A stretch of DNA of 64,000 bases, taken from positions 7,750,001 to 7,814,000 of the forward strand of contig NZ_CP107567.1 of assembly GCF_025854275.1 (NCBI RefSeq). Reading direction: 5' to 3'. The position numbers and the translations under genes are program-made. The notes under the pieces are model-generated. The model was not told where the DNA came from. It was given only the letters and a program-made list of their open reading frames with translations, and ran no database searches. The DNA is from Streptomyces peucetius. GTDB lineage: Bacteria; Actinomycetota; Actinomycetes; Streptomycetales; Streptomycetaceae. The stretch's first letter is position 1, and each line of letters opens with the position of its first letter. This document shows positions 43,004-55,094 of this stretch, piece after piece.

Positions 43004-43852
43004 ATGACCGTGACTTCCGCGCACCGAACCCACGTCCCGGCCGGCACCGGAACCGTCGCCGGGAACGAGCGCCCGGCCCAGCCCCCTCGTGAAGGCCCAC
43101 CGTCGGCGGCAGGCAAGCGGCGCACGGTCACGCTGACCGTGCCCTCACCCGACCGGGTGGCGAGCGGTGCCCTCAACGCCGCCATGCTCCCGGTCGCCGT
43201 CGCCCGGCAGGTGCTCCCCGCCAAGAAGGGCCTCCCCCTCTATCTGGGAGTGGGCGCCCTCGCAGCCGCGGACGTCCTGGAGTGGCCGGTCGCCATCGGG
43301 ATCGGCGTCGGCTACGCCGTGCTGCGCCGCGGCGGGGTTCTGGACGGCCCGACCGGCACCGCATCTGGTGCGGAGCCCGCCACCCGGCCGTCCGCACAGT
43401 CCGCACAGTCCGAGGAGTCCGAGGAGGAGAAAACAGGCATGCCCACCGCGCGCGAGATCATGACCCCGGACGCCACCTGTGTCGGCGCCAGGGAAACCGT
43501 CCTGGACGCAGCGAAGATGATGACCGAACTGGGCGTCGGCGCCCTGCCCATCTGCGGAGCCGACGAAAGGCTCAAGGGCATGCTCACCGACCGCGACATC
43601 GTCGTGAAGGTCCTCGGCGCAGGCAAGGATCCAGCCAAGGTCAAGGCCGGCGACCTCGCCCAGGGCGAAGTGGTGACCATTGGTGCCGACGACGGCGCCG
43701 AGGAGATCCTGCGGACCATGAGCCGGCACAAGGTCCGCCGTCTCCCGGTCATCGACGGCCACATCCTGGTGGGCATCGTCGCCCAGGCCGATGTGGCCCG
43801 CGCGCTGCCCGACCCCAAGGTCGGTGACCTGATCGCATCCATCTCCACCTGA
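43004..43852 (+). CDS. CBS-domain-pair protein with N-terminal hydrophobic extension; possible nested second start
   Basis: A 282-residue protein. Residues about 45-115 form a region with a hydrophobic segment (KKGLPLYLGVGALAAADVLEWPVAIGIGVGYAVLRR), followed by a Ser/Glu-rich linker and a C-terminal CBS pair (TAREIMTPDATCVGA, GALPICGADERLKGMLTDRDI, HKVRRLPVIDGHILVGIVAQADVARAL). The ATG at 43439, right before the CBS pair, has a very strong GAGGAGGAG ribosome site, so a 137-residue stand-alone CBS protein could also be made. Elsewhere these two parts are typically separate genes. CBS pairs bind adenosyl ligands. Upstream frames to 42926 lack a ribosome site. Confidence 0.85.
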   Translation: MTVTSAHRTHVPAGTGTVAGNERPAQPPREGPPSAAGKRRTVTLTVPSPDRVASGALNAAMLPVAVARQVLPAKKGLPLYLGVGALAAADVLEWPVAIGIGVGYAVLRRGGVLDGPTGTASGAEPATRPSAQSAQSEESEEEKTGMPTAREIMTPDATCVGARETVLDAAKMMTELGVGALPICGADERLKGMLTDRDIVVKVLGAGKDPAKVKAGDLAQGEVVTIGADDGAEEILRTMSRHKVRRLPVIDGHILVGIVAQADVARALPDPKVGDLIASIST

Positions 43853-43909
43853 TCCGACGAGCCGGAGAAGGTGGCTCATGCGGTGCCGTTTCCGAGAGGC
43901 GGGACTGTG

Positions 43910-44656
43910 ATGCGGTATGTGACGGTGACCGCCCTGAGCCATCCCGGGCTGGTCCGCGACCACAACGAGGACAGCCTTGTCGTCGGCCCGTGGACGCTGT
44001 GCGGCACCGTGACCGAGAATCCGCAGACGTTCGTCTTCCCGCTCGGCACCCCGCTCGTCGTCGCGGTCGCCGACGGCATCGGCGGACAGCCGGGCGGCGA
44101 GGTGGCCAGCGCCCTGGTCGTCCGGCACCTGGCGTCGTACGGCCCTTCCCTCGACGGTGAGGAAGCCGTCCGCGACGTGCTGAACGTCTGCAACGAGGCG
44201 GTGTACGCGGCGGCCGACCGTGATCCGTCGCTGACCACCATGGGCACCACCGTCGCGGGCGTGGTCGTGCTGGACGAGTCGCTGCTGGTGTTCAACGTGG
44301 GCGACAGCAGAGTGCTCGACGCGTCCGCCGACGATCTGCGGCGGCTGAGCGTGGACGACAGCCCGGCGCCGGCGCCGGGGCAGCGCACCACGTCACTGGT
44401 CACACAGGCCCTCGGGGGCGCTCACCGGTTCAGCGCCGTCACCCCGCACGTCACGACGTCACCGCTCTCCGGAGCCGGTCGCTGGCTGGCGTGCACGGAC
44501 GGCCTGACCGACCCGGTGCCGGAGGAGTCGCTCGGCGACCTGTTGCGCGCCCACGACGGTGGCAGGGCGGCCTTCGAAATGTGGAAGTCCGCCGTCGCAG
44601 CAGGGGGCCCCGACAACATCACGCTCGCGCTGATCGGCATCGGCGTCGACGAGTAG
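43910..44656 (+). CDS. PP2C-type Ser/Thr protein phosphatase
   Basis: A 248-residue soluble phosphatase. Metal-binding motifs run in order: GLVRDHNEDSLVV (about residue 15), VVAVADGIGGQPGGEVAS (about 50), TTMGTTVAGVVV (about 110), VFNVGDSRVLDA (about 128), ACTDGLTDPV (about 197) and GGPDNITLALIGI at the end. This is the PPM/PstP-like catalytic core without a membrane anchor. It would reverse Ser/Thr kinase signalling; no kinase is adjacent. The start is taken at the ATG of MRYVTV with GAGAGGCGGG upstream; a GTG 13 codons earlier is in frame. Confidence 0.92.
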   Translation: MRYVTVTALSHPGLVRDHNEDSLVVGPWTLCGTVTENPQTFVFPLGTPLVVAVADGIGGQPGGEVASALVVRHLASYGPSLDGEEAVRDVLNVCNEAVYAAADRDPSLTTMGTTVAGVVVLDESLLVFNVGDSRVLDASADDLRRLSVDDSPAPAPGQRTTSLVTQALGGAHRFSAVTPHVTTSPLSGAGRWLACTDGLTDPVPEESLGDLLRAHDGGRAAFEMWKSAVAAGGPDNITLALIGIGVDE

Positions 44657-44718
44657 CGGTCCGGTCCGGTGCCGTGCCGTCGGATCCCATGGCCCTGACC
44701 TGAGGAAAGGGTGGTGGC

Positions 44719-45819
44719 ATGGTCACTTTGTTCCTCTGCGGCGATGTCATGCTCGGCCGGGGTGTCGACCAGATCCTTCCGCACCCCGGTGACCCCGAGC
44801 TGCGGGAGGACTACGTACGGGACGCCCGGGCCTATGTCGAGCTGGCGGAGACGGCGAACGGCCCCATTCCCCGTCCCGTCGACTTCTCGTGGCCATGGGG
44901 CGACGCGCTGCAGGTGCTGGACGAAGCCGCGCCCGACGCGCGAGTGGTCAATCTGGAGACCAGCGTCACGCGACACGACACCTTCGCCGCCGGCCGGTAC
45001 ATCCACTACCGGATGAACCCCGCCAACCTCCCTTGCCTGGCAGTTGCCCGCCCCGACGTCTGCGCGCTGGCCAACAACCACGTCCTGGACTTCGGCCACC
45101 GCGGACTGGAGGAGACGCTCGACGCCTTGGCGGGCGCGGGTCTGCGCACGGCCGGGGCGGGGCGGAACGCCCACGAGGCGAGGCGTCCGGCGATCGTCCC
45201 CGTGGACGGCGACCGCAGGATCCTCGTCTTCTCCTTCGGGATGACCTCCAGCGGCGTCCCACAGCAGTGGGCCGCGACGGGACCCCGGGGCGGCGTCCAT
45301 TTCGTGGCAGGGCCGTCGAAGGCCGCCGCGGCCGGGACGGCCGGCCGGGTACAGCAGGTGAAGCGGCCCGGTGACCTCGTCGTGGCGTCGGTCCACTGGG
45401 GTTCCAACTGGGGCTACCCCGTCTCCCGTGACCAGGTCGCCTTCGCGCATGCGCTGATCGACGGCGGCGTGGACGTCGTGCACGGGCACTCCTCGCACCA
45501 TCCCCGGCCCCTGGAGGTCTACCGGGGGAAGCTCATCCTCTACGGGTGCGGCGACTTCATCGACGACTACGAGGGCATCACGGGCTACGAGGAGTACCGG
45601 GACGACCTGCGGCCGCTGTATCTCGTCTCGGTGGATCCGGACACCGGCAGGCTCGCCGATGTGCGGATCACTCCCTTGCAGGCCCGGCGGATGAGGCTGC
45701 GGCACGCCTCCTGGGAGGACTCCCACTGGCTGCGCGCGCTCTTCGACCGGATCGGCCACGGCTTCCACCCGGGCGCCGACTCCGCTCCCGAGGGCACGTT
45801 CGTTCTCCGCCCGTCATGA
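44719..45819 (+). CDS. CapA/PgsA-like metallophosphoesterase-fold protein
   Basis: A 366-residue protein of the bacterial CapA family. Motifs are LFLCGDVMLGRGVD, RVVNLETSVTRHD, CALANNHVLDFGHRGLEETL, VASVHWGSNWGYPVSRDQ and VVHGHSSHHPRPLEVYRGKLILYGCGDFIDDY, which give the GDxxLxR, NLE, NNHxxD and GHxxH metal/phosphate signatures. Many members act in poly-gamma-glutamate or capsule synthesis, but this one has no signal peptide or pgs neighbours, so it may be a cytosolic enzyme of other function. AGGAAAGG precedes the start. The stop overlaps a possible downstream ATG (ATGA). Confidence 0.88.
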   Translation: MVTLFLCGDVMLGRGVDQILPHPGDPELREDYVRDARAYVELAETANGPIPRPVDFSWPWGDALQVLDEAAPDARVVNLETSVTRHDTFAAGRYIHYRMNPANLPCLAVARPDVCALANNHVLDFGHRGLEETLDALAGAGLRTAGAGRNAHEARRPAIVPVDGDRRILVFSFGMTSSGVPQQWAATGPRGGVHFVAGPSKAAAAGTAGRVQQVKRPGDLVVASVHWGSNWGYPVSRDQVAFAHALIDGGVDVVHGHSSHHPRPLEVYRGKLILYGCGDFIDDYEGITGYEEYRDDLRPLYLVSVDPDTGRLADVRITPLQARRMRLRHASWEDSHWLRALFDRIGHGFHPGADSAPEGTFVLRPS

Positions 45820-45851
45820 GTTTGCACCCGAGCCGGAAGGTGGACACCGCC

Positions 45852-46538
45852 ATGAAGACACCGCCGATCGTCACCCCGCGCGAGTGGGAAGCCGCGCGCG
45901 AGCAGCTGCTCGTGAAGGAGAAGGAACTGACCCGTGCCCGGGACGCGCTGGCCGCGATGCGCCGGCGCATGCCGTGGACGGCCGTGGACAAGGAATACGG
46001 GTTCGACGGGCCCGAAGGCAGGGCGAGCCTGCCCGACCTGTTCGAGGGCCGTCGCCAGCTGATCGTCTACCGTGCCTTCTTCGAGCCCGGAGTCTCCGGC
46101 TGGCCCGACCACGCGTGCGTCGGCTGCTCCATGGTGGCCGATCACGTCGCCCACCTCGCCCATCTGAACGCCCGCGACACCACTCTCGTCTTCGCCTCGC
46201 GCGCACCGCAGCCGGACATCGGGCGGTTGAAGGCGCGGATGGGCTGGACGATGCCCTGGTACACCATGACCGACGAGTTCGACGCCGACTTCGGCGTGGA
46301 CGAGTGGCACGGCACGAACGCGTTCATCCGCGACGGCGACAGCGTGTTCCGCACCTACTTCGTCAACAACCGCGGCGACGAAGCGTTGGGGACCACATGG
46401 AGCTACCTCGACATGACCGCGCTCGGACGGCAGGAGGAATGGGAGGACTCGCCGGAGGGATACCCCCGGACCCCGCCCTACGACTGGTGGAACTGGCACG
46501 ACGCGTACGACGGTGACGCCGAGCCGCCGCAGGGATAG
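45852..46538 (+). CDS. DUF899 thioredoxin-fold family protein
   Basis: A 228-residue protein with the DUF899 start (VTPREWEAAREQLLVKEKEL) and the LTRARDALAAMRRRMPW, YRAFFEPGV, CVGCSMVADHVAHLAHLNARD (a CVGC pair in a thioredoxin-like position) and GTTWSYLDMTALGRQEEWEDSPEG segments. The family is thought to be thioredoxin-like; the reaction is unknown. I choose the ATG at 45852 (GGAAGG upstream). An in-frame ATG at 45816 overlaps the capA-like stop and would add 12 residues by coupled translation. Confidence 0.88.
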   Translation: MKTPPIVTPREWEAAREQLLVKEKELTRARDALAAMRRRMPWTAVDKEYGFDGPEGRASLPDLFEGRRQLIVYRAFFEPGVSGWPDHACVGCSMVADHVAHLAHLNARDTTLVFASRAPQPDIGRLKARMGWTMPWYTMTDEFDADFGVDEWHGTNAFIRDGDSVFRTYFVNNRGDEALGTTWSYLDMTALGRQEEWEDSPEGYPRTPPYDWWNWHDAYDGDAEPPQG

Positions 46539-46619
46539 GCCCTCGCGGAAGACGGGGCCGAGGCAGCTGCGGGAGACCCGGTCGGTCCTCCTCCACCCGT
46601 GGCGGACGCCGGCGCGGGC

Positions 46620-46661
46620 CCGGGCCGGGCGATGCCGTGGCTGCACCACCGCCCGGCCCGG
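46620..46661. terminator. Bidirectional stem-loop between the DUF899 and CobW genes
   Basis: Perfect 12-bp arms (CCGGGCCGGGCG and its complement) with an 18-nt loop in the 127-base gap between two convergent genes. Confidence 0.75.
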
Positions 46662-46665
46662 AGTC

Positions 46666-47841
46666 TCACACGCCCGTCACCGCGGCGGCGTGGTGCTCGT
46701 GCTCGCACGCTTCATCGATCCCGAAGGTCTCCCAGGCGGGGAAGGGATCATCGTGCCGGGCCACTTCGCCGTCGGCCGTCAGACACGCGTCGAGCGCGGC
46801 GCGCAGCGCGGGAACATCGAGCTGTGTGCCGATGAACACCAGTTCCTGCCCCTGGGCGGTGCCCGGTTCGCAGGCACCGGAGGGTTCGAAGCGGGCCACC
46901 GAACCGGCCTGCGACCACAAGCCGGTCACACGGGGACGGCCGGCCAGCCGGAAGAATCCTTTGGACCGCAGGATCTGCCCGAAGGAGCCGCTGTCGAGTC
47001 CTTCGGTGACGAACTCCCACAGCCTGACCGGGTGGAACGGCCGGCCCGCGCGGTAGACCGTCGACGAGATGCCGTACTCCTCGGTCTCCGGGACGTGGTC
47101 GCCGTTGAGTTCCCTCACCCAGCCCGGCGCCTGCTGCGCCCGCTCGAGATCGAACAGCCCCGTGCCGAGGATGTCCGCCGGGCGGACCCGCCCATGGGTG
47201 GCGGAGACGATCCGGGCTGCCGGGTTGAGGCGGGTCAGCGCGGCACGCAGCCGGACCGCGTCCTGCGTGTCGACGAGGTCGAGCTTGTTGACGACGATGA
47301 CGTCGGCGAACTCGACCTGGTCCATCAGCAGGTCGCTGACGGTGCGTTCGTCGTCCTCGTACTGGTCCAGTCCGCGTTCGGCGAGATCGTCGCCCTCTGT
47401 CAGCTCGGGCAGGAAGTTGACCGCGTCCACGACGGTGACCATGGTGTCCAGCCGGGCCAGGTCACCCAGGGTCGCGCCGTCGTCGCGCGGGAACGCGAAC
47501 GTCGCGGCGACCGGCATCGGTTCGGAAATACCGCTCGACTCGATCAGCAGGTGGTCGAAGCGCCCCTCCCGGGCCAGTCGGTCCACCTCTTCGAGCAGGT
47601 CGTCCCTCAAGGTGCAGCAGATGCACCCGTTGGTCATCTCGACCAGGCGTTCCTCGGTGCGTGACAGCGCGGCCTCACCACCTCTCACCAGGGCGGCATC
47701 GATGTTGATCTCGCTCATGTCGTTGACGATCACCGCGACACGCAGACCCTCGCGGTTGCCGAGGACATGATTGAGCAGCGTCGTCTTGCCGGCGCCGAGG
47801 AAGCCCGACAGGACGGTCACCGGCAGGCGACCATCGCTCAC
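46666..47841 (-). CDS. CobW/COG0523-family GTP-binding zinc metallochaperone
   Basis: A 391-residue G3E GTPase. Walker A is [14 protein letters not shown], the metal motif is [12 protein letters not shown] (CxCC, about residue 72), switch/Walker B are [11 protein letters not shown] and the base-recognition motif is VVNKLDLVD. The C-terminal CobW_C domain ends in a His-rich tail (CEHEHHAA) that could bind zinc. It sits downstream of a cysteine-free L32 gene and a Zur-type site, which indicates a low-zinc response. GTG start at 47841 with GGAAGG upstream; another GTG at 47850 overlaps the rpmF stop. Confidence 0.92.
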   Translation of the reverse strand: MSDGRLPVTVLSGFLGAGKTTLLNHVLGNREGLRVAVIVNDMSEINIDAALVRGGEAALSRTEERLVEMTNGCICCTLRDDLLEEVDRLAREGRFDHLLIESSGISEPMPVAATFAFPRDDGATLGDLARLDTMVTVVDAVNFLPELTEGDDLAERGLDQYEDDERTVSDLLMDQVEFADVIVVNKLDLVDTQDAVRLRAALTRLNPAARIVSATHGRVRPADILGTGLFDLERAQQAPGWVRELNGDHVPETEEYGISSTVYRAGRPFHPVRLWEFVTEGLDSGSFGQILRSKGFFRLAGRPRVTGLWSQAGSVARFEPSGACEPGTAQGQELVFIGTQLDVPALRAALDACLTADGEVARHDDPFPAWETFGIDEACEHEHHAAAVTGV

Positions 47842-47846
47842 GGCGG

Positions 47847-48017
47847 TCACCCTTCCGGTCGCAGCAGGCCACGCTCGTACGCCTTGGCCAGCCGCTGCGG
47901 CACCAGGTACGACGTGCCGTCGACCGTGACAGGCACCAGCTGAGGTGTTGTCGCCTTCCACTGCGCACGGCGGTGGCGGGTGTTGCTGCGGGACATCTTG
48001 CGTTTCGGGACAGCCAT
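47847..48017 (-). CDS. rpmF: Ribosomal protein bL32, zinc-free (C-minus) paralogue
   Basis: A 56-residue protein with the classic [20 protein letters not shown] start of L32. It has no cysteine at all, so it lacks the zinc ribbon of the housekeeping form. Such paralogues replace zinc-binding ribosomal proteins and free zinc under starvation. It is the first gene of an operon with the CobW-family chaperone (stop overlaps a GTG of that frame), and a Zur-like site lies 40 bases upstream. Confidence 0.95.
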   Translation of the reverse strand: MAVPKRKMSRSNTRHRRAQWKATTPQLVPVTVDGTSYLVPQRLAKAYERGLLRPEG

Positions 48018-48056
48018 GAGAACTCCGGTGTGAGGAACGGACTTCGCCACCCTACA

Positions 48057-48071
48057 TGAAAATGATTTCCG
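48057..48071 (-). promoter_or_regulatory. Zur-type operator upstream of rpmF-cobW
   Basis: TGAAAATGATTTCCG matches the streptomycete Zur core (TGAAAATGATTTTCA) at 12 of 15 positions. On the minus strand it lies between TGGCAA and TAGGGT (18-bp spacer), possible -35/-10 boxes for rpmF. This supports zinc-dependent repression. Confidence 0.7.
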
Positions 48072-48112
48072 TTTGCCATTGGCGCTCGCCGAGACGGGCC
48101 TGCCCGGAGTCG

Positions 48113-49235
48113 TCAGGCGTCCAGCCGCTCCGTCAGCCAGGCGTGGAAGATGCCGATGTGGTGCTCGGTGGGCACCAGCACCCCGCCGGAGCGGTAGGCG
48201 CGGGACGCCATCGCCGGCTGGGCGCGCTCGCAGGCCTCGAAGTCCTGCGCGTTGACGCGGTGGAACAGTTCCACGGACTTCGACACGTCCGCACCGGACT
48301 CGATCACCTCCGGCGCGTACAGCCAGTCGCACTCGACGACCGTCCGGTCCTCGGCGAGCGGGAACATCCGGTGCAGGATCACATGGTCGGGCACCAGATT
48401 GACGAAGACGGTCGGTTTTACGGTGACGGCGTAGTAGCGGCGGTTCTGTTCGTCCGTGACGCCGGGCAGCCTGGCGAAGTCCTCGCTGCCGTCGACGGTG
48501 AAGCCCTTGACGTCCTCGCCGAACTCGGCGCCGTGGCCCACGTAGTACTGCGCCGCGTATCCGTCCGCGAACTCCGGCAGCACCTCGGTGAGTTCCGGGT
48601 GGATCGTCGCGCAGTGGTAGCACTCCATGAAGTTCTTCGACGATCAGCTTCCAGTTCGCCTTCACGTCGTAGGTGACGCGCCTGCCGAGCGCGAGGTCCT
48701 CGGTGCGGTAGCGCTCGATCGACGCGGCGTCGCCGAGCCGCTCCACGGCCGCGTCGATCACGGTCTCCTCGAAGGACGGCGGCTCGTCGGACAGGTACAC
48801 CCAGGCGCAGCCCTGCCATTCGTGCAGCGCCACTGGCACCAGCCCGTACCCGGCGCGGTCGACGTCGGGCATCTTCGCCAGATTCGGCGCGGCGACCAGC
48901 CTGCCGTCGAGGTCGTACGTCCAGGCGTGGTACGGGCACTGCAGGGAACGCCGCACCTCGCCCGACTCCTGAAGACACAGCCGGGCGCCGCGGTGGCGGC
49001 AGATGTTGAGAAAGGCCCTCAGCTCACCGGCACGGTTGCGGTTGACGATGACGCTCTCGCGGCCGACCTGCACGGTACGGAACGCGCCCGGCCCGCCGAG
49101 GTCGGCGCTGCGCACCGCGCAGAACCACATCGACTCGAACAGCCGCTCCTGTTCCCGCCGGAAGATCTCCGGATCGGTGTAGAAGCGGCCCGGCAGGGTG
49201 GCGATGAGACTGGCTGGAAGGGGAGTTTTCGTCAC
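48113..49235 (-). CDS. Rieske-type oxygenase (glycine betaine/choline monooxygenase-like), one frameshift
   Basis: The N-terminal half from GTG 49235 (GAGGAG upstream) has the Rieske cluster CRHRGARLC and CPYHAWTY (2 Cys, 2 His). The C-terminal half, in another frame from about 48636 on, has the mononuclear iron site [12 protein letters not shown] and the RHO-alpha C-terminal domain ending [10 protein letters not shown]. The expected join is IVENFMECYH; the sequence reads as if one A was gained near 48634-48639. The repaired product is about 373 aa, the normal length. The dimethylglycine dehydrogenase neighbour points to betaine demethylation. An indel error is as likely as a null allele. Confidence 0.82.
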
Positions 49236-49374
49236 GGCGGGCTCCTCAGGCGGGTACGGCCGGCAGCCGGTGATAGGGGCGGAAAGGCGCGAGGGGGTGC
49301 TCGGTGGTGCCGTTCGGCGACAGGCCGGTGCGCGCGGCGCGCGGGTACGGCGGGTGACGTGTCCGCCGGCCTTC

Positions 49375-52283
<2,909 letters not shown>

Positions 52284-52404
52284 CCGGTGACGATAACTCG
52301 ACCTGCGTCCCGACCGGCTTCACTCACCTGCGAGTTCGGCGGAGTGCGCTGCCGGGCCCCGATCTTCCTGGCGGGGATTCCCCTGCGTCCCTAGGATGCC
52401 TGGC

Positions 52405-52650
52405 ATGGAGATCACCGACATGAGACAGGGGCGTTGTCCGGGGTGCGGGGCGAGCGAGATCTATGAAGTGGAGGCCCCTTCGCGCGCCGGCGGCCACCTC
52501 ATGCTGAGACTCCAGGACACCCACATGCACAAGAGCTTCCCGCTGCAGACCCTGGTCTGCACGGAGTGCGGCCGCATCCAGCAGCGACTCTCGCTCAACG
52601 AGAAGCAGAAGGGTCATCTCATGAGGGCGCTCGGACGCAAGATCACGTAG
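52405..52650 (+). CDS. Small zinc-ribbon protein
   Basis: An 81-residue protein with two zinc knuckles, GRCPGCGASEIYEV near the N-terminus and LVCTECGRIQQRL near residue 57, separated by a polar stretch, and a basic C-terminal helix. It is a nucleic-acid or regulatory type of zinc ribbon; no specific family is assigned. I choose the ATG of MEITDMRQG with AGGA upstream; an ATG three codons earlier is in frame. Confidence 0.7.
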   Translation: MEITDMRQGRCPGCGASEIYEVEAPSRAGGHLMLRLQDTHMHKSFPLQTLVCTECGRIQQRLSLNEKQKGHLMRALGRKIT

Positions 52651-52683
52651 CACCGGTCGCTCCACGGACAGCGCAACAGCCCG

Positions 52684-52729
52684 CGTCGCCCGGGCCTGCC
52701 GCTCCGACGGCCCCGGGCCCGGCGCGACG
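52684..52729. terminator. Imperfect stem-loop between convergent genes
   Basis: CGTCGCCCGGGCC pairs with GGGCCCGGCGCGACG with one bulge, around an 18-nt loop. It lies between the zinc-ribbon gene and the SUKH gene. Confidence 0.5.
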
Positions 52730-52793
52730 TACTGCTCGGCCTCCCTTGGTGCCGAGACGGAGTGACGTGCAGGCATTGGCCCCGCTCCGTAGG

Positions 52794-53366
52794 TCAGTAA
52801 GTCGCTGCCCAGGCTTCAGAACGCCAGTCCGGAAGTTCCTTGTCCAGCCATTCCTCGACAGTCCTCCGCCACGGATCCGAGGGATCGCAGTCGGCGACAT
52901 CGGCCCATGTGTCCTCGGCCATGTCAGGGACGACTATCAGGCTGTCGAGGTACGCATTGAAGTCCTTGGCCACCGTCGTGAAGACATGGTTGCCCAGATA
53001 GCCCGGGTGGGGAACGGCGTGGACGAACGCATGGAGCTGGCCCTGAGCAGCTGGGTTCAGGTCCAGGAGGAGGGTGTCGCTGCCGCCGTTGCGGGCGATC
53101 GGCAGTAGACCGGTCAGGGAGACGTCCTCGGCGAGCCACCCGTCGCGACTGCGCCGGTACTCGCCCAGCAGAGTGCCCCAGCCGTATTCACCGGCATCGT
53201 CACGGCCCAACTGACAGAGGTCGTCGAAGCCCTGGAGGGGTTCCGGTTCACAAGCCGGGAGGCGGACCGAGTAGTGAATGCTCGTTTCTACGTGGCTCCC
53301 GGCATCGTCATGTACGTCGGTGAGGGAGACGACAGTGGATTCAGCGCCTGCGTCGGCGCCACCCAC
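52794..53366 (-). CDS. SUKH (SMI1/KNR4) family protein, 5' end uncertain
   Basis: The recognisable part is the SUKH C-terminal half: LLPIARNGGSDTLLLDLNP, HAFVHAVPHPGYLGNH and VAKDFNAYLDSLI, then an acidic tail (VEEWLDKELPDW). SUKH proteins are often immunity proteins of contact-dependent or polymorphic toxins. No toxin gene is adjacent. The N-terminal 60-70 residues do not clearly match, and the frame runs upstream into the poly-G/poly-C tract at 53379-53508, so the gene may be truncated there. The start at 53366 is provisional. Confidence 0.6.
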   Translation of the reverse strand: MGGADAGAESTVVSLTDVHDDAGSHVETSIHYSVRLPACEPEPLQGFDDLCQLGRDDAGEYGWGTLLGEYRRSRDGWLAEDVSLTGLLPIARNGGSDTLLLDLNPAAQGQLHAFVHAVPHPGYLGNHVFTTVAKDFNAYLDSLIVVPDMAEDTWADVADCDPSDPWRRTVEEWLDKELPDWRSEAWAATY

Positions 53367-53378
53367 CGTAGCGTCCTG

Positions 53379-53508
<130 letters not shown>

Positions 53509-53724
53509 ATGGGAAAGCCAAGCGGCTGTTGCCGTCACGGCTGCTGGTAATCGGCATCGGGGCAGTCAGTTCGCTGGAGGTGCCCGCGTGTGGAAGCCCG
53601 GCGCGCCGCGGGCCGAGCCGCCGTGGGGTCGTCCGCCCCGGCCGGGGCCCTTGGCGGGCCCCGGCCCCGTGAGCCACCGGGACCGCTCGCCTCGGGGCCT
53701 CGTCGGCGGTGGCCTCGGCCGCCG

Positions 53725-54150
53725 TCACGCCACCGGCTCGCCGATGCCCAGCATGTTTCCCTCGCTGTCCCGGAACCAGGCGCCGCGTTCACCCCGTGCG
53801 CCCTTGCTGGGGTAGTTGCCCTCGATCTCGGCGATGCCGTCCTCCGTCCGGAAACCGGGCACGTCGACGTCCTCGAACGCCACACCCCGGCGCTTGAGCT
53901 CCGATACGACCGTCTCGATGTCGTCGACCTCCCACGCCATCTGGGTGAAGGTGCCGGGCGAGGTGCCATGTGACCTGAACACCACGAAATCCACGCCCCC
54001 GCACCGGTACAGCAGCCCACCGGGCCGTTCGTCGACGGGGTCCAGACCGAGCGCTTCGGAGTAGAAGCGTCGCGCCCGGTCCAGGTCCTGAGCCGGCAGC
54101 CTGGTCGCCACGCGTGAGCGGGCGAGGATGTTCCTGTCGTGTGTGTTCAT
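53725..54150 (-). CDS. VOC (glyoxalase/bleomycin resistance) family protein
   Basis: A 141-residue two-module VOC protein: ATRLPAQDLDRARRFYSEAL opens the first beta-alpha-beta-beta-beta unit, GGVDFVVFRSHG follows, then the second unit VDDIETVVSELKRRGVAFED, and WFRDSEGNMLGIGEP closes the metal site. These are small metal-dependent lyases, dioxygenases or drug-binding proteins; the substrate cannot be told. ATG start at 54150. Confidence 0.9.
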   Translation of the reverse strand: MNTHDRNILARSRVATRLPAQDLDRARRFYSEALGLDPVDERPGGLLYRCGGVDFVVFRSHGTSPGTFTQMAWEVDDIETVVSELKRRGVAFEDVDVPGFRTEDGIAEIEGNYPSKGARGERGAWFRDSEGNMLGIGEPVA

Positions 54151-54227
54151 GTGCCCACTGTGCCGTGAACCGCGGCCCGACCGGCGGAGGCGCCGGGGGC
54201 GAGCCACGGCGGTGGTGCCGGCGGGCT

Positions 54228-55094
54228 TCAGCCGGCGAGCTCCTTCCCGATGCGGTCCAGCATGAAGGACGACGACTCCCGCGCCCGTTCCTCCCAGGCG
54301 AAGACGCAGGCCGTGGCGACCCCGTCGAAGTTCAGCTCGCGCAGCGTGCCGAAGAAGGCGTCCCAGTCGACCTCGCCCTGGCCGATGTCCAGGTGCTGGT
54401 GGATACGGGCGGTCGTGCCCGGCGGGTTGAGGATGTAGCGCAGACCCGACGACCCCTTGTGGTTGAAGGAGTCGGCGATGTGCACGTGCTGGAGCTTGTC
54501 GCCCGCGTACCGGATCATCGCCGCGATGTCGGCCTGCGGGTCCGCGCCCGAGAGGTGGAAGGAGTGCGGGGCGCAGTACAGGTAGTTCACCCAGGGCCGG
54601 TTGATCGCGCGGACGAGATCGACCGCCGGGGTGTTCTCCTCGCAGAAGTCGTCCGGGTGCGCCTCCAGGTTGAGGGCGATGCCTTCGCGTTCGAAGAGTG
54701 GCAGCAGCTCCTCCAGCGAGCGCCAGAAGGCGGCCTCGCTCTCGGCGGCGCGGTCCGGCCGGCCGTTGAACTCGGAGTTCATCAGCGGACATCCGAGGTC
54801 GGCCGTGATCTCGATCATCCGCTTCCAGTACCGCACGGCGGCCTGTCGCTCGGTCTCGTCCGGCGAGGACCACTTGTACAGCGGGAGCACGGAGGACAGT
54901 TTCACCCCGTGCGTGCGCAGTGAGCTCTTCAGCTCGGCCACGCGCTCGTCGTCCGCCCGCGGATGCAGGAAGAACGGCATGAAGTCCTCACGTGGCGACA
55001 ACTCAATGTATTCGTAGCCGAGTTCGGCGACCGTGCGGACCATCTCGTCGATGGGCAGCGCCCGGAACATGTACGGGTCAAGGGTGATCTTCAT
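54228..55094 (-). CDS. Inositol-catabolism TIM-barrel isomerase (IolH/IolE-like)
   Basis: A 288-residue AP-endonuclease-2/xylose isomerase-like barrel. It begins [20 protein letters not shown] and includes [25 protein letters not shown] (metal-binding Glu, His, Asp) and [12 protein letters not shown]. It matches the second, IolH-like barrel of actinobacterial inositol clusters, whose exact step is not settled. It is the last gene of the operon; its start overlaps the stop of the inositol dehydrogenase gene (ATGA), so translation is coupled. Confidence 0.88.
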   Translation of the reverse strand: MKITLDPYMFRALPIDEMVRTVAELGYEYIELSPREDFMPFFLHPRADDERVAELKSSLRTHGVKLSSVLPLYKWSSPDETERQAAVRYWKRMIEITADLGCPLMNSEFNGRPDRAAESEAAFWRSLEELLPLFEREGIALNLEAHPDDFCEENTPAVDLVRAINRPWVNYLYCAPHSFHLSGADPQADIAAMIRYAGDKLQHVHIADSFNHKGSSGLRYILNPPGTTARIHQHLDIGQGEVDWDAFFGTLRELNFDGVATACVFAWEERARESSSFMLDRIGKELAG

